A stretch of 6,581 nucleotides of DNA from Lachnospiraceae bacterium UBA3632 (GCA_002373975.1 DFKZ01000100.1:1-6581), one strand, 5' to 3'. Numbered from the stretch's first letter, positions 1 through 6,179 are shown. Translations and numbers: made by a program. The notes: generated from the letters alone by a model not told the origin.

Positions 1-214
1 TTCTTCTAAGCGGAGGGTGCAGCAATCCCATCCCGTCAGATGAGTTTCTTTGCATTATAATTGTTCTCGTATCTTCAACCCCCCTTTGGTGGCTTGCAAA
101 CAGCGGAAAAGCCTGAAAAAGTACCATATATTGCACTTGCGAAAATACTAAACCACTACATATTGTGATAGCGGTTACATCAGACTCGCCCAAGCTCGGG
201 ATGCACTTGACGGC
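1..214. other. Left-edge stretch without a supportable gene
   Basis: No gene can be supported here. The minus-strand frame of the truncated S4 gene stays open from just after its stop (215-217) to the window edge, reading roughly AVKCIPSLGESDVTAIT and onward, but it has no ribosome binding site and no recognisable domain. The plus strand has a short open frame from base 3 to 117, also unrecognised. A TATAAT word at 56-61 lacks a convincing -35 partner. The stretch may belong to the same repeat element that continues to about 316. Confidence 0.4.
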
Positions 215-225
215 TTATCGCTCAG

Positions 226-248
226 AAAAAGGTCCAGTGGACCTTTTT
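226..248. terminator. Perfect A/T-flanked hairpin, bidirectional terminator candidate
   Basis: Two perfectly complementary 10-base arms (AAAAAGGTCC at 226-235 and GGACCTTTTT at 239-248) flank the loop AGT. Five A on one side and five T on the other mean that either transcript would give a GC stem followed by a U run. It overlaps the last codons of the truncated S4 frame, which is odd for a gene's own terminator and fits its being part of an imported repeat element. Confidence 0.55.
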
Positions 249-268
249 CCCACCGAACCGACCGACGA

Positions 269-316
269 GGCGCTATGCGCCGAGGAGACCTTGAACTCAA
301 AGAGGAATTTGAAAAC
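269..316. repeat. Dispersed intergenic repeat, left copy (boundaries uncertain)
   Basis: A 13-bp palindrome (GGCGC-TAT-GCGCC, 269-281) is followed by a 24-base stretch at 293-316 beginning GAACTCAAAGAGGA. That stretch recurs in the same orientation at 5984-6007 with about one substitution and one small indel. The element lies inside the 3' part of the truncated S4 frame and probably extends leftwards through the 226-248 hairpin. Its right limit, near 316, coincides with the point where the S4 protein stops resembling its family. Confidence 0.5.
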
Positions 317-529
317 CGGCGAGACAGCATTATTATCGCAGACTACATCATCGGATTCCGAGATATGAAATCCGCTGTCTCTGACAGGTGTGCCGTTTAC
401 CGTAACACGCCCGGAGGATATGATATTTTTAACATCCTTTCGAGAACCGATTCCCGCGTTGGAAAGGTATTTGTCGAGTCGCATGAATCTCCTTTTTAGC
501 AGACGAGGTTTTGTATGATCAACGCCATC

Positions 530-538
530 AGTATAGCA
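530..538 (-). promoter_or_regulatory. Extended -10 promoter for the truncated S4 gene
   Basis: On the minus strand the sequence reads TGC-TATACT, a TGn-extended -10 box, about 45 bases before the ATG at 484. No strong -35 box is seen at the right distance, which is usual for extended -10 promoters. It gives a leader of about 40 nt. A plus-strand TATAAT (539-544) lies next to it but has no good -35 box. Confidence 0.45.
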
Positions 539-572
539 TATAATGAATATGATAAGCTTCCGCATTAAGGGC

Positions 573-601
573 TTCACAGGGAAATGTCGCTATGGTAGCA
601 T
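573..601 (+). promoter_or_regulatory. Candidate promoter of the transporter-chemoreceptor operon
   Basis: TTCACA (573-578, five of six to the -35 consensus) is separated by 17 bases from TAGCAT (596-601). The latter is preceded by TGG, an extended -10 signature. The start of transcription would fall near 608, leaving a ~35-nt leader with the ribosome binding site GGGAGGA at 628-634. The -10 box overlaps a small hairpin (592-607, 6-bp stem with one wobble), a possible but unproven operator. The alternative is the TATAAT at 539-544. Confidence 0.4.
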
Positions 602-642
602 TACCGTGAGTTCTGTTCTTAATACCCGGGAGGACCACTTTA

Positions 643-1044
643 ATGAAAAAGAAAAGAATATTATCAAAGAAAGATAATATCAGAGAGGGAATGGATTTTG
701 TCGAGGCGACCCTGACAGAAAAAAAGATATCAAAAAAAGAAAAGGCAAGGACCATGCTTGCGGCTGAGGAGATACTTTCGGGGCTGGTTAATAATGCTGG
801 GGAAGAGACATATATTGATATTGAGGTGTCGGGGATTCTCGGCAATGTAAGCTTCAATTTTAAGTCAAAGGGATGTGATTTTGACATTGACAGTATCACA
901 GACAGTCTGCTGTTTCCTGTGGAGCGGAGTGATGACGAAGAGGCAAATTCCATTATAAGAAATCTTGTAAACAAGGTGGTTGGCGACAGAATCTCTATAA
1001 GGCATGATAAGGGATTAAATAAGATTTTCTTGAATGTCAGGCGA
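643..1044 (+). other. Protein domain: degenerate GHKL/HATPase_c_2-like module at the transporter N-terminus
   Basis: Residues 1-134 follow the order of an RsbW/SpoIIAB-type ATP-binding domain: an amphipathic helix (IREGMDFVEATL), an N-box-like helix (AAEEILSGLVNNA, 41-52), a strand, a G1-box-like segment (FNFKSKGCDFD, 71-81), then IIRNLVNKV (104-112) and the final strands ISIRHDK...IFLNV. The Mg-ligand asparagine of the N-box is G47, the adenine-binding aspartate of the G1 box is S75, and the GLGL lid region reads EEAN (99-102). If the alignment is right, nucleotide binding is probably weak or lost, and the module would act as a protein-interaction or sensing domain. This is fold recognition by eye, not a profile hit. 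Confidence 0.55.
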
Positions 1045-2295
1045 TCCTCCTATGCTGCCCTTGTATATACATTGATTGGGTTGGGACTTGGGATACTGGT
1101 CGGTATTATCCTGAAACAGGCTTTACCCGTAGATGTGTCCGGTGCGATCTCAGATAATGTTTTTTCGCCGGTGTACACATTGTTTATGAATGCGCTGAAG
1201 CTGATAGTAGGTCCTCTGGTATTTTGTTCTGTAGCATCAAGTATCGCTGATTTCGGTGATCTGAAAGAGCTCGGGAGAATTGCGTTAAAGATAGTGGGGA
1301 TGTACCTGATCACGTCAATAATAGCGTTTTTTGTCGGACTTGGTACGTACAGCCTGTTCCAGATAGGAGATCCGTCACTCAAAAGTATGGTCAGCAATGC
1401 GGCTGCCAGTACTATTGCAGCAGGTGGAAGCGCCCAGTTTTCGATAAAGGATACTATAATTGGGATCATTCCAAGCAATATAATTTCACCGTTCCTGGAG
1501 TCGAATCTGTTACAGATAATATTCATGGCGGTCGTCATGGGAATAACGGCGGCGGCTATCTCAAAAAGAATGCCGGGGCTTAAGAACGGACTCCTGACCT
1601 TGAATAATGCATTCTCTCTGATCACATCAAAGCTCATGCTGCTCATGCCGGTGGTGGTATTCTGCGCAATGGCAAAAATGATGATATCCATGGATTTGAG
1701 CAATCTGGGAAGCGTCCTTGTATGGGTTCCCGTGGATTATTTTGGGGCGCTCTTAATGATCTGTGTATATATGATACTTCTTCTGATACTTGCGAGGCTG
1801 AACCCGTTTAAGTTTTTAAAGAAGTTTAATAAGGCAATGATAACTGCTTTTACATTATCATCAAGCAATGCCACCCTGCCGACATCCGCAAAGCAGTGTG
1901 AGGAGCTCGGTGTCTCAAGCAAGGTTTACTCTTTTTCGCTTCCGCTTGGCGCCACGATAAACATGGATGGTACGGTTGTCACTCTTACGATCACATCGCT
2001 GTTTATGGCAAAAATATTCGGGCTTAATATCAATGGGGGAATGTTACTTTCTCTGTTCATCGCAATAATAGTATTGTCAATAGGCTCTCCCGGTGTTCCG
2101 AATGGGGCGCTTGTAGGTTTCACTTTGCTTCTGCCGCAGATAGGCATTCCTGCTGAAGCAGTAAGTATCATAATGGGCCTTTATCCTTTGGTCAGCATGC
2201 TGCAGACAGTTGTAAATGTTACCGGAGACGCGACGGTCACGACCATCGTCGCAAAGAATGAAAAATTACTTGATGTGGGAAAATATAATAGCTGA
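643..2295 (+). CDS. DAACS-family sodium:dicarboxylate/amino acid symporter with N-terminal GHKL-like domain
   Basis: A 550-residue membrane transporter of the dicarboxylate/amino acid:cation symporter family, predicted to import an organic acid or amino acid with sodium or protons. Residues ~136-545 are the core: many hydrophobic segments, the serine-rich motif SSSNATLPTS (406-415), NMDGT (440-444), GSPGVPNGA in hairpin 2 (481-489) and NVTGDA (525-530). NMDGT, N525 and D529 correspond to sodium-site residues of GltPh. At the GltPh positions D394 and R397 this protein has S518 and Q521, so a typical glutamate/aspartate specificity is unlikely. Residues 1-134 are an extra soluble cytoplasmic domain resembling an RsbW/HATPase_c_2 fold (see the domain entry); ordinary members of ~410-440 residues lack it. 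The ATG follows GGGAGGA (628-634) by 8 nt. The MCP gene begins 37 nt after the stop, suggesting one transcript. Family assignment is firm; substrate is unknown. Confidence 0.93.
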   Translation: MKKKRILSKKDNIREGMDFVEATLTEKKISKKEKARTMLAAEEILSGLVNNAGEETYIDIEVSGILGNVSFNFKSKGCDFDIDSITDSLLFPVERSDDEEANSIIRNLVNKVVGDRISIRHDKGLNKIFLNVRRSSYAALVYTLIGLGLGILVGIILKQALPVDVSGAISDNVFSPVYTLFMNALKLIVGPLVFCSVASSIADFGDLKELGRIALKIVGMYLITSIIAFFVGLGTYSLFQIGDPSLKSMVSNAAASTIAAGGSAQFSIKDTIIGIIPSNIISPFLESNLLQIIFMAVVMGITAAAISKRMPGLKNGLLTLNNAFSLITSKLMLLMPVVVFCAMAKMMISMDLSNLGSVLVWVPVDYFGALLMICVYMILLLILARLNPFKFLKKFNKAMITAFTLSSSNATLPTSAKQCEELGVSSKVYSFSLPLGATINMDGTVVTLTITSLFMAKIFGLNINGGMLLSLFIAIIVLSIGSPGVPNGALVGFTLLLPQIGIPAEAVSIIMGLYPLVSMLQTVVNVTGDATVTTIVAKNEKLLDVGKYNS

Positions 2296-2332
2296 CAAAA
2301 ACAATGCACCTTAGGTGAGAAAGGATTTATTT

Positions 2333-4045
2333 ATGAAAGTCAGAAAGATCAGCATATCAATAAAGCTTGTCATCGGAGTACTTTTGGTATTTCTGCTGTC
2401 GGATCTTTGTATAGGTTTTATCGTCTACAACAAGTCAAAAGGACTATTGGAAAACCAGATCAAGGATAATGCCCTAAATATTGCGTCCTGTGCGGCGGCT
2501 TCTATAGATCCCGCCCTTTTTGTGTCCGTTGAACCAGGAGACGAAGAGGGTTCTGAAAACTATGAGACTATAAGATCGGCTTTATCGGTCTTTTTTGACA
2601 ATGCCGGGGTCGAATATGTTTATTCGGTAAAAGCAAGCGATGATGGTGTGGTCTATGTCGTGGATTCCGATCCTGAAGAGCCCGGGCTTCCCGGAGATGA
2701 ATTCGAATATGATGATGATACTTTTATAGCGCTTTCCGGATCAAAGGCTGTAAACAAAGAACCTTATACGGATAAGTGGGGAACACATATAAGTGCCTAT
2801 GCACCGATCTTTGATGGAAATACCGTTGTAGGTGCTGCCGTTGTCGACATCAGTATGGATTGGATAAAGGCGCAGACCGCGGCGCTCTTTAAGATGATAA
2901 TCCTTATCTGTATCATTATTATGGCGATCGGGACGGTGATACTGTTTATCGTAACAAAGATCCTTACACGTAAGCTTAATGTCTTAAACGACAAGATAGT
3001 TGAGCTTACAAGAGGTGACGGCGATCTTACAAAAAAGATAGAGCTTAATTCAGGCGATGAGCTTGAGGTGATAGCAAATAATGTAAATGACCTTATAAGC
3101 TTCATCCGGAATATGATGGTCAAGATAAAAGAGGATTCCGGAAGACTGAACACCACATCCTCCGATATAGCGGATAACGTAAGGGGAGCAAAAAGTGATG
3201 CACTGTCCATCTCAAATACCATGACGGATATGAGCTCAACGATGGAGGAAACCTCGGCATCACTTAATGAGATAAACGAGCTTATGACGGAGATAACAGC
3301 ATCCTTTGAAGATATCGCTGAAGAGATCGACGGCGGACGTACTTTCTCACATGAAGTAAAGGAGGCCGCTGAAAAGACAGGACAGACTGCGGGTGAAGCA
3401 AGAACTGTTACAAAGACCAGAGTCGATGACATGGCGGATTCCGTAAATGACAAGATCGAGAGATCGAAGGCAGTCAGCCGCATTGCCGATCTTACCAAAA
3501 ATATTATCGCGATCGCAAATCAGACAAACCTTCTTGCGCTTAACGCTTCGATAGAAGCGGCACGCGCAGGTGAAGCAGGCAAGGGCTTTGCGGTTGTCGC
3601 TACGGAGATCGGAGAGCTTGCAAGTAATTCCCAAGCCGCCGCTACGGAGATCCAGACGGTTTCGTCGGAGGTCATCTCTTCGGTAGACGAACTTGCAAAT
3701 GAGGCAAAGGAACTGCTTTCCTTTGTGAACGAGATAACCCTGGAAGGCTTTGATGACCTTGTAAGGATCAGTGACGAATACAAGGGTTCCGCCGAAAAGA
3801 TCGATGAAATGATGGTACGTTTTTCGGAAGCCTTCGAGCAGATCAGCAAGAACATAGACAGTATCAAGGTGTCCACGGATGCCGTAAATTCGGCGGTTGA
3901 AGATGCTGCGAACGGAGTTTCAAAAACAGCGGAAAGATCCATCGAGATGACGAACAATATGAGCAGGATCGATGAAAGTGCGAATTCAAGCAGCGATATA
4001 GCGGGAGAGCTCAGCGAAGAGGTTGGAAGGTTTAAACTGGATTAA
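2333..4045 (+). CDS. Methyl-accepting chemotaxis protein with extracellular cache-type sensor
   Basis: A 570-residue transmembrane chemoreceptor. From the chosen start: membrane segment at ~10-32, an extracellular sensor at ~33-185 with cache-like features (VEYVYSVKASDDG...VVDSDPEEPG and a final VVGAAVVDIS strand), a second membrane segment at ~186-209, a HAMP linker at ~205-260, and a long coiled-coil signalling domain. The signalling tip at ~395-424 reads NQTNLLALN-ASIEAARAGEAGKGFAVVA, the nearly invariant CheA/CheW contact hairpin. There is no C-terminal CheR-tethering pentapeptide; the protein ends GRFKLD. A GTG at 2315 gives a six-residue longer frame, but the ATG at 2333 has AAGGA (2321-2325) 7 nt upstream and directly begins the MKVRKISI pre-membrane segment. 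Its place behind the transporter suggests it senses the same or a related solute. The ligand cannot be read from sequence. Confidence 0.95.
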   Translation: MKVRKISISIKLVIGVLLVFLLSDLCIGFIVYNKSKGLLENQIKDNALNIASCAAASIDPALFVSVEPGDEEGSENYETIRSALSVFFDNAGVEYVYSVKASDDGVVYVVDSDPEEPGLPGDEFEYDDDTFIALSGSKAVNKEPYTDKWGTHISAYAPIFDGNTVVGAAVVDISMDWIKAQTAALFKMIILICIIIMAIGTVILFIVTKILTRKLNVLNDKIVELTRGDGDLTKKIELNSGDELEVIANNVNDLISFIRNMMVKIKEDSGRLNTTSSDIADNVRGAKSDALSISNTMTDMSSTMEETSASLNEINELMTEITASFEDIAEEIDGGRTFSHEVKEAAEKTGQTAGEARTVTKTRVDDMADSVNDKIERSKAVSRIADLTKNIIAIANQTNLLALNASIEAARAGEAGKGFAVVATEIGELASNSQAAATEIQTVSSEVISSVDELANEAKELLSFVNEITLEGFDDLVRISDEYKGSAEKIDEMMVRFSEAFEQISKNIDSIKVSTDAVNSAVEDAANGVSKTAERSIEMTNNMSRIDESANSSSDIAGELSEEVGRFKLD

Positions 4046-4060
4046 GTGAATTTGATCCCG

Positions 4061-4159
4061 AAAGCGAAGCATGATTGACCCGCATACGAACGATGCCTGA
4101 TCTAACAAACTAAATGAAAAGCGAAGCATAGCTGCTCCGCATACGAGTGACGCCCTGAT
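4061..4159 (+). repeat. Two imperfect direct copies of a ~42-bp intergenic repeat
   Basis: Copy 1 (4061-4101) and copy 2 (4118-4159) share AAAGCGAAGCAT, then a variable 8-base core, then CGCATACGA and an ending GCC-TGAT; about 80% identity with one gap. They lie between the convergent MCP and hflX genes. Copy 2 contains GCATAGCTGCTCC, which is repeated inverted inside the 3' end of hflX. No stem followed by a T run is visible in the gap 4046-4197, so no intrinsic terminator is called for either gene. Confidence 0.7.
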
Positions 4160-4214
4160 TGAAAAATGAATTGCCGCACATCAATCCGGAACGAGTCCTA
4201 AGGAGCAGCTATGC
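4126..4214. repeat. 13-bp perfect inverted repeat spanning the hflX 3' end
   Basis: GCATAGCTGCTCC at 4126-4138 is exactly complementary to GGAGCAGCTATGC at 4202-4214, with 63 bases between. The right arm encodes the last residues of HflX (RIAAP and stop). The left arm belongs to the second direct repeat copy, so the hflX tail may overlap another, inverted member of the same repeat family. Confidence 0.65.
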
Positions 4215-5490
4215 GTAGCAGTTCTGCCAAGAGGACCGCTCCCTTTTCATTTCCGTCGCATTCCGCGACGATATGGAGACCGTCCTCTTCATAGCTTTCC
4301 GACAGCACAACTGCATCTCTGTGAATGCGGTTTATAAGTTCGCCTGAAGTATAAGGTATTTTTACATCGACTATGCGGCTCTTTGCACGAAAAACTGTTT
4401 CCAAAGAATCAAGAAGGTCGTTAATCCCATATCCGGTGCTGGCGGAGACATATATCATTTCTCTTTCCGGATTATTTTCTACCGTCATTTCGGGAGAACG
4501 AAGATCTGCCTTGTTATACACATAGATCCTCGGAATGTCCTTTATCCCGAGATCGCGCAGAGTTTCTTCGGTGACTGCTTGGTGAGTCATATGATTTTCA
4601 TCCGAGGAATCTATCACAATCAGAAGAACATCGGCATATTTCAACTCTGAAAGCGTCGAGCGAAAAGCTTTGATCAGGTCATGCGGGATATTTTCTATGA
4701 ATCCCACCGTATCAGAGAGGAGGAAAGGCTTTCTCCCGGGAATATCGATCTTTCGGATGGAAGTATCCAGAGTTGCAAAAAGCATATCCTTTTCAAATAC
4801 CTGCTTTTCATTTACGTGTTCCGGGGATGATCCGCTCATACCGATAAGGTGATTCATAAGCGTGCTCTTACCTGCATTGGTATATCCGACCAGCGCTACC
4901 TGTGGATAGCCGTCGCGTTTACGTCCATGGCGCTGAACATCTCTCGTGTGATCGATCGCGGCTAATTCCTTTTTCAACTCGGTTATCCGATGGGATATCT
5001 GACGCCGGTCGAGTTCTATCTGCTTTTCACCTTCGCCCTTGTTGGCTCTGCTTCCGCCGCCACCGCCCTGACGGCCCAGATGCTGCCACATTCCGGTAAG
5101 GCGGGGGAGCATATACTGCAGGTAGGCCGATTCAACCTGAAGTCGTGCTTCTTTTGTATGTGCTCTGCGTGAAAAGATCTCCAGGATCAGATTAGTTCTG
5201 TCCCAAACCGGGACATGAATGATCTTTTGCAGGTTTCTAAGTTGTGCCGGCGAAAGGTTGCCAAGGCACACCACGAGTTGTGCGCCGTTGAGGTTGACCT
5301 CGCAGGACAATTCCTCTGCTTTTCCGGATCCGAGCCAGGTTGCGTTGTCGGGATGAGCAAGCGCCTGCGTCATAGACGAGATCACAGAAAGTTCAGCGGC
5401 CTCGCAAAGAGCCGTAAGTTCTGCCATGGCGTGGTCAAATTCGTCTGCACTCTCCTCTGTTCTTATCCCGATGACGATAGTCGGTGTCAT
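4198..5490 (-). CDS. hflX: GTPase HflX, ribosome-associated
   Basis: A 430-residue TRAFAC-class GTPase of the Obg-HflX group, which binds the 50S subunit and in characterised bacteria rescues or splits stalled ribosomes under stress. The N-terminal HflX domain carries the signature around VWDRTNLILEIFSRRAHTKEA, then a linker at ~130-153 with a pentaglycine run and KGEGEKQIELDRR, a variant of the usual RGPGET..LE.DRR. All G motifs are present: GYTNAGKST (192-200), LDTS (231-234), DTVGF (250-254), NKAD (306-309) and SAS (329-331). The C-terminal domain ends with IPYTSGELINRIH and short strands. A GTG at 5523 would add 11 residues, but it lies ~15 nt from the expected transcript start and has no ribosome binding site. 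The ATG at 5490 is preceded by GAGGGG and matches the family start. It appears monocistronic, convergent with the chemoreceptor. Confidence 0.95.
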   Translation of the reverse strand: MTPTIVIGIRTEESADEFDHAMAELTALCEAAELSVISSMTQALAHPDNATWLGSGKAEELSCEVNLNGAQLVVCLGNLSPAQLRNLQKIIHVPVWDRTNLILEIFSRRAHTKEARLQVESAYLQYMLPRLTGMWQHLGRQGGGGGSRANKGEGEKQIELDRRQISHRITELKKELAAIDHTRDVQRHGRKRDGYPQVALVGYTNAGKSTLMNHLIGMSGSSPEHVNEKQVFEKDMLFATLDTSIRKIDIPGRKPFLLSDTVGFIENIPHDLIKAFRSTLSELKYADVLLIVIDSSDENHMTHQAVTEETLRDLGIKDIPRIYVYNKADLRSPEMTVENNPEREMIYVSASTGYGINDLLDSLETVFRAKSRIVDVKIPYTSGELINRIHRDAVVLSESYEEDGLHIVAECDGNEKGAVLLAELLRIAAP

Positions 5491-5544
5491 ATTCCCCTCG
5501 CAATAATGATTCTCAGTTGGCACGGATCAATTCATCCGCTTCGC

Positions 5545-5553
5545 ATTATACCA
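5545..5553 (-). promoter_or_regulatory. Extended -10 promoter of hflX
   Basis: On the minus strand the sequence is TGG-TATAAT, a consensus -10 with the TGn extension, about 55 bases before the ATG at 5490. No good -35 hexamer lies at 16-18 bases. Transcription would begin near 5538, leaving a ~48-nt leader with the GAGGGG ribosome binding site (complement of 5494-5499). This geometry is the main reason for rejecting the upstream GTG start at 5523. Confidence 0.55.
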
Positions 5554-5666
5554 TCTTCAAGAGGGAAAACCTATCGTGGACGAATATCCAGACAGCGAAC
5601 CGCTACCTTGACGACATCCAGAGTATCGAAAAGTTGAGAACGCTTGCAGAACGCGCTTTCGGATAA
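5553..5666 (+). pseudogene. Possible 3' remnant of an unknown plus-strand gene
   Basis: The plus-strand frame ending at TAA 5664-5666 reads IFKRENLSWTNIQTANRYLD followed by DIQSIEKLRTLAERAFG. This helical, well-mixed composition looks like a real protein C-terminus rather than a random frame. Upstream the frame runs into the hflX promoter and 5' end on the opposite strand, where it looks random, and there is no start or ribosome binding site at the plausible portion. I do not recognise the family. It may equally be a chance open frame. Confidence 0.25.
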
Positions 5667-5707
5667 AGGACAGACAGCATATCCAATAATATCCAAATCT
5701 TCCGAAG

Positions 5708-5754
5708 AAAAAAGAAGCCCCGAAGCGCTTTATTTACAAGCATTTCAGGGCTTC
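5708..5754 (-). terminator. Rho-independent terminator, minus strand
   Basis: Read on the minus strand, arms GAAGCCC (complement of 5748-5754) and GGGCTTC (complement of 5714-5720) enclose further pairing (TGAA against TTCG with one mismatch, and GCTT/AAGC around a 7-base loop). Six T follow at once (complement of 5708-5713). An outer 8-bp inverted repeat (ATCTTCCG near 5698-5705, CGGAAGAT at 5765-5772) surrounds it. It faces away from any gene now present immediately upstream, so it may end a lost gene or an unannotated RNA, and it insulates the hflX promoter. Confidence 0.7.
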
Positions 5755-6112
5755 AATGGCACTGCGGAAGATGAGACTTTATGCAAGCTCTTAACGAGCA
5801 CAAGGTGAAACCGCAGTGCGAGTTTAGAGATTGCGATACAGGGCCACTTAACGACATGCTATCTCTTACTGAACGAAGTGAAGTTAGAGATAGCGGTACA
5901 GGGCTACTTAACGAGCGCGAAGCACGAGTTTAGTAGCATCGTAGTGCAAGCCATCGGCGCAGCACGAATCTAGTGGCATCGGAGAACTCAAAGAGGAGTT
6001 TTGAAACACGCATAGATAGGAGGTTTCCGCAAGGTCTCTAAAAAAATATCCAACTCAAATCATAGTTGAAGGAAGCGACATGTTCGTAGCAGTCCCCGAG
6101 AACGAAGCCGCT
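5755..6112. repeat. Intergenic repeat mosaic between two minus-strand terminators
   Basis: This ~360-bp stretch contains no gene I can support and is built from related short repeats. One unit occurs at 5820-5854 and 5880-5914, exactly 60 bp apart with 5 differences in 35 (core ACAGGG.CACTTAACGA-like). A second occurs at 5922-5941 and 5962-5981, 40 bp apart with 3 differences in 20. A 24-base unit at 5984-6007 matches 293-316. AAGGTCTC at 6031-6038 is inverted at 6171-6178. Words such as TTAACGAG and CGAGTTTAG recur. The pattern is that of Lachnospiraceae-like intergenic repeat DNA; whether it is transcribed is unknown. Confidence 0.65.
5858..5894. repeat. 13-bp hairpin within the repeat mosaic
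   Basis: GCTATCTCTTACT (5858-5870) pairs with AGTTAGAGATAGC (5882-5894) with a single mismatch around an 11-base loop. It has no T run on either side, so it is not a standard terminator. It sits across the junction of the two 60-bp repeat units and could fold in RNA from either strand. Confidence 0.6.
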
Positions 6113-6140
6113 AAAAAAGGCACCGGCAAGAGCCGGCACC
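6113..6140 (-). terminator. Rho-independent terminator after the Rpn-like gene
   Basis: On the minus strand a 9-bp stem (GGTGCCGGC / GCCGGTGCC) with a TCTT loop is followed by six T (complement of 6113-6118). Two of the pairs are G-U wobbles that exist only in minus-strand RNA, which fixes its direction. It lies 40 bases after the stop of the minus-strand Rpn-like remnant and is presumably its terminator. Confidence 0.82.
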
Positions 6141-6179
6141 CACAATTTACTCCCCGTTTGAATATCGTCTGAGACCTTA

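Larger units (their letters stand above)
215..484 (-). pseudogene. Truncated RsuA/RluB-type pseudouridine synthase, S4 domain only
   Basis: The ATG at 482-484 opens an 89-residue frame starting MRLDKYLSNAGIGSRKDVKN, followed by SGRVTVNG. This is the classical S4 RNA-binding domain at the N-terminus of the RsuA/RluB/RluE/RluF family, which modifies uridine in rRNA. Full family members are about 230-250 residues. Here the S4 fold ends near residue 54 and the catalytic pseudouridine synthase domain is absent. The last ~34 residues (SPVFKFLFEFKVSS... to the TAA at 215-217) are encoded by repeat-like DNA that includes a hairpin. A longer frame reaches a start at 577, but the inner ATG fits the family start and has an AAGGAG box just upstream (complement of about 488-493, 4 nt spacing). 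The upstream promoter looks intact, so a small S4 protein could still be made. I favour a gene truncated by rearrangement; a functional free-standing S4 protein is the alternative. Confidence 0.7.

Noticed and set aside
165..368. Plus-strand 67-residue open frame across the left repeat
   Set aside because: No ribosome binding site, it overlaps the S4 gene on the other strand, and it is built mostly of repeat and hairpin sequence.
539..544. Plus-strand TATAAT as the main operon promoter
   Set aside because: The only -35-like word (TTGTAT at 511-516) is 22 bases away; the 573-601 pair has correct 17-base spacing and a TG extension.
1050..1703. Long minus-strand open frame inside the transporter gene
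   Set aside because: Antisense shadow of the transporter coding sequence; the encoded residues show no domain and no start signal.
2315..2332. GTG at 2315 as the chemoreceptor start
   Set aside because: The AAGGA box at 2321-2325 lies downstream of it and is well placed for the ATG at 2333; the extra residues add nothing typical.
3347..3957. Minus-strand frames inside the chemoreceptor gene
   Set aside because: Serine-rich shadows caused by the repetitive coiled-coil codons of the chemoreceptor.
5488..5523. GTG at 5523 as the hflX start
   Set aside because: It has no ribosome binding site, lies about 15 nt from the predicted transcript start, and the ATG at 5490 matches the family N-terminus with GAGGGG upstream.
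5820..5981. CRISPR-like array
   Set aside because: Only two copies of each unit, with different periods (60 and 40 bp), imperfect identity, related spacers and no cas genes.
6080..6172. Plus-strand 30-codon frame (MFVAVPENEAAKKG...) with a GGA-type box 6 nt upstream
   Set aside because: It runs straight through the minus-strand terminator stem, which alone explains its codons; no family is recognisable.
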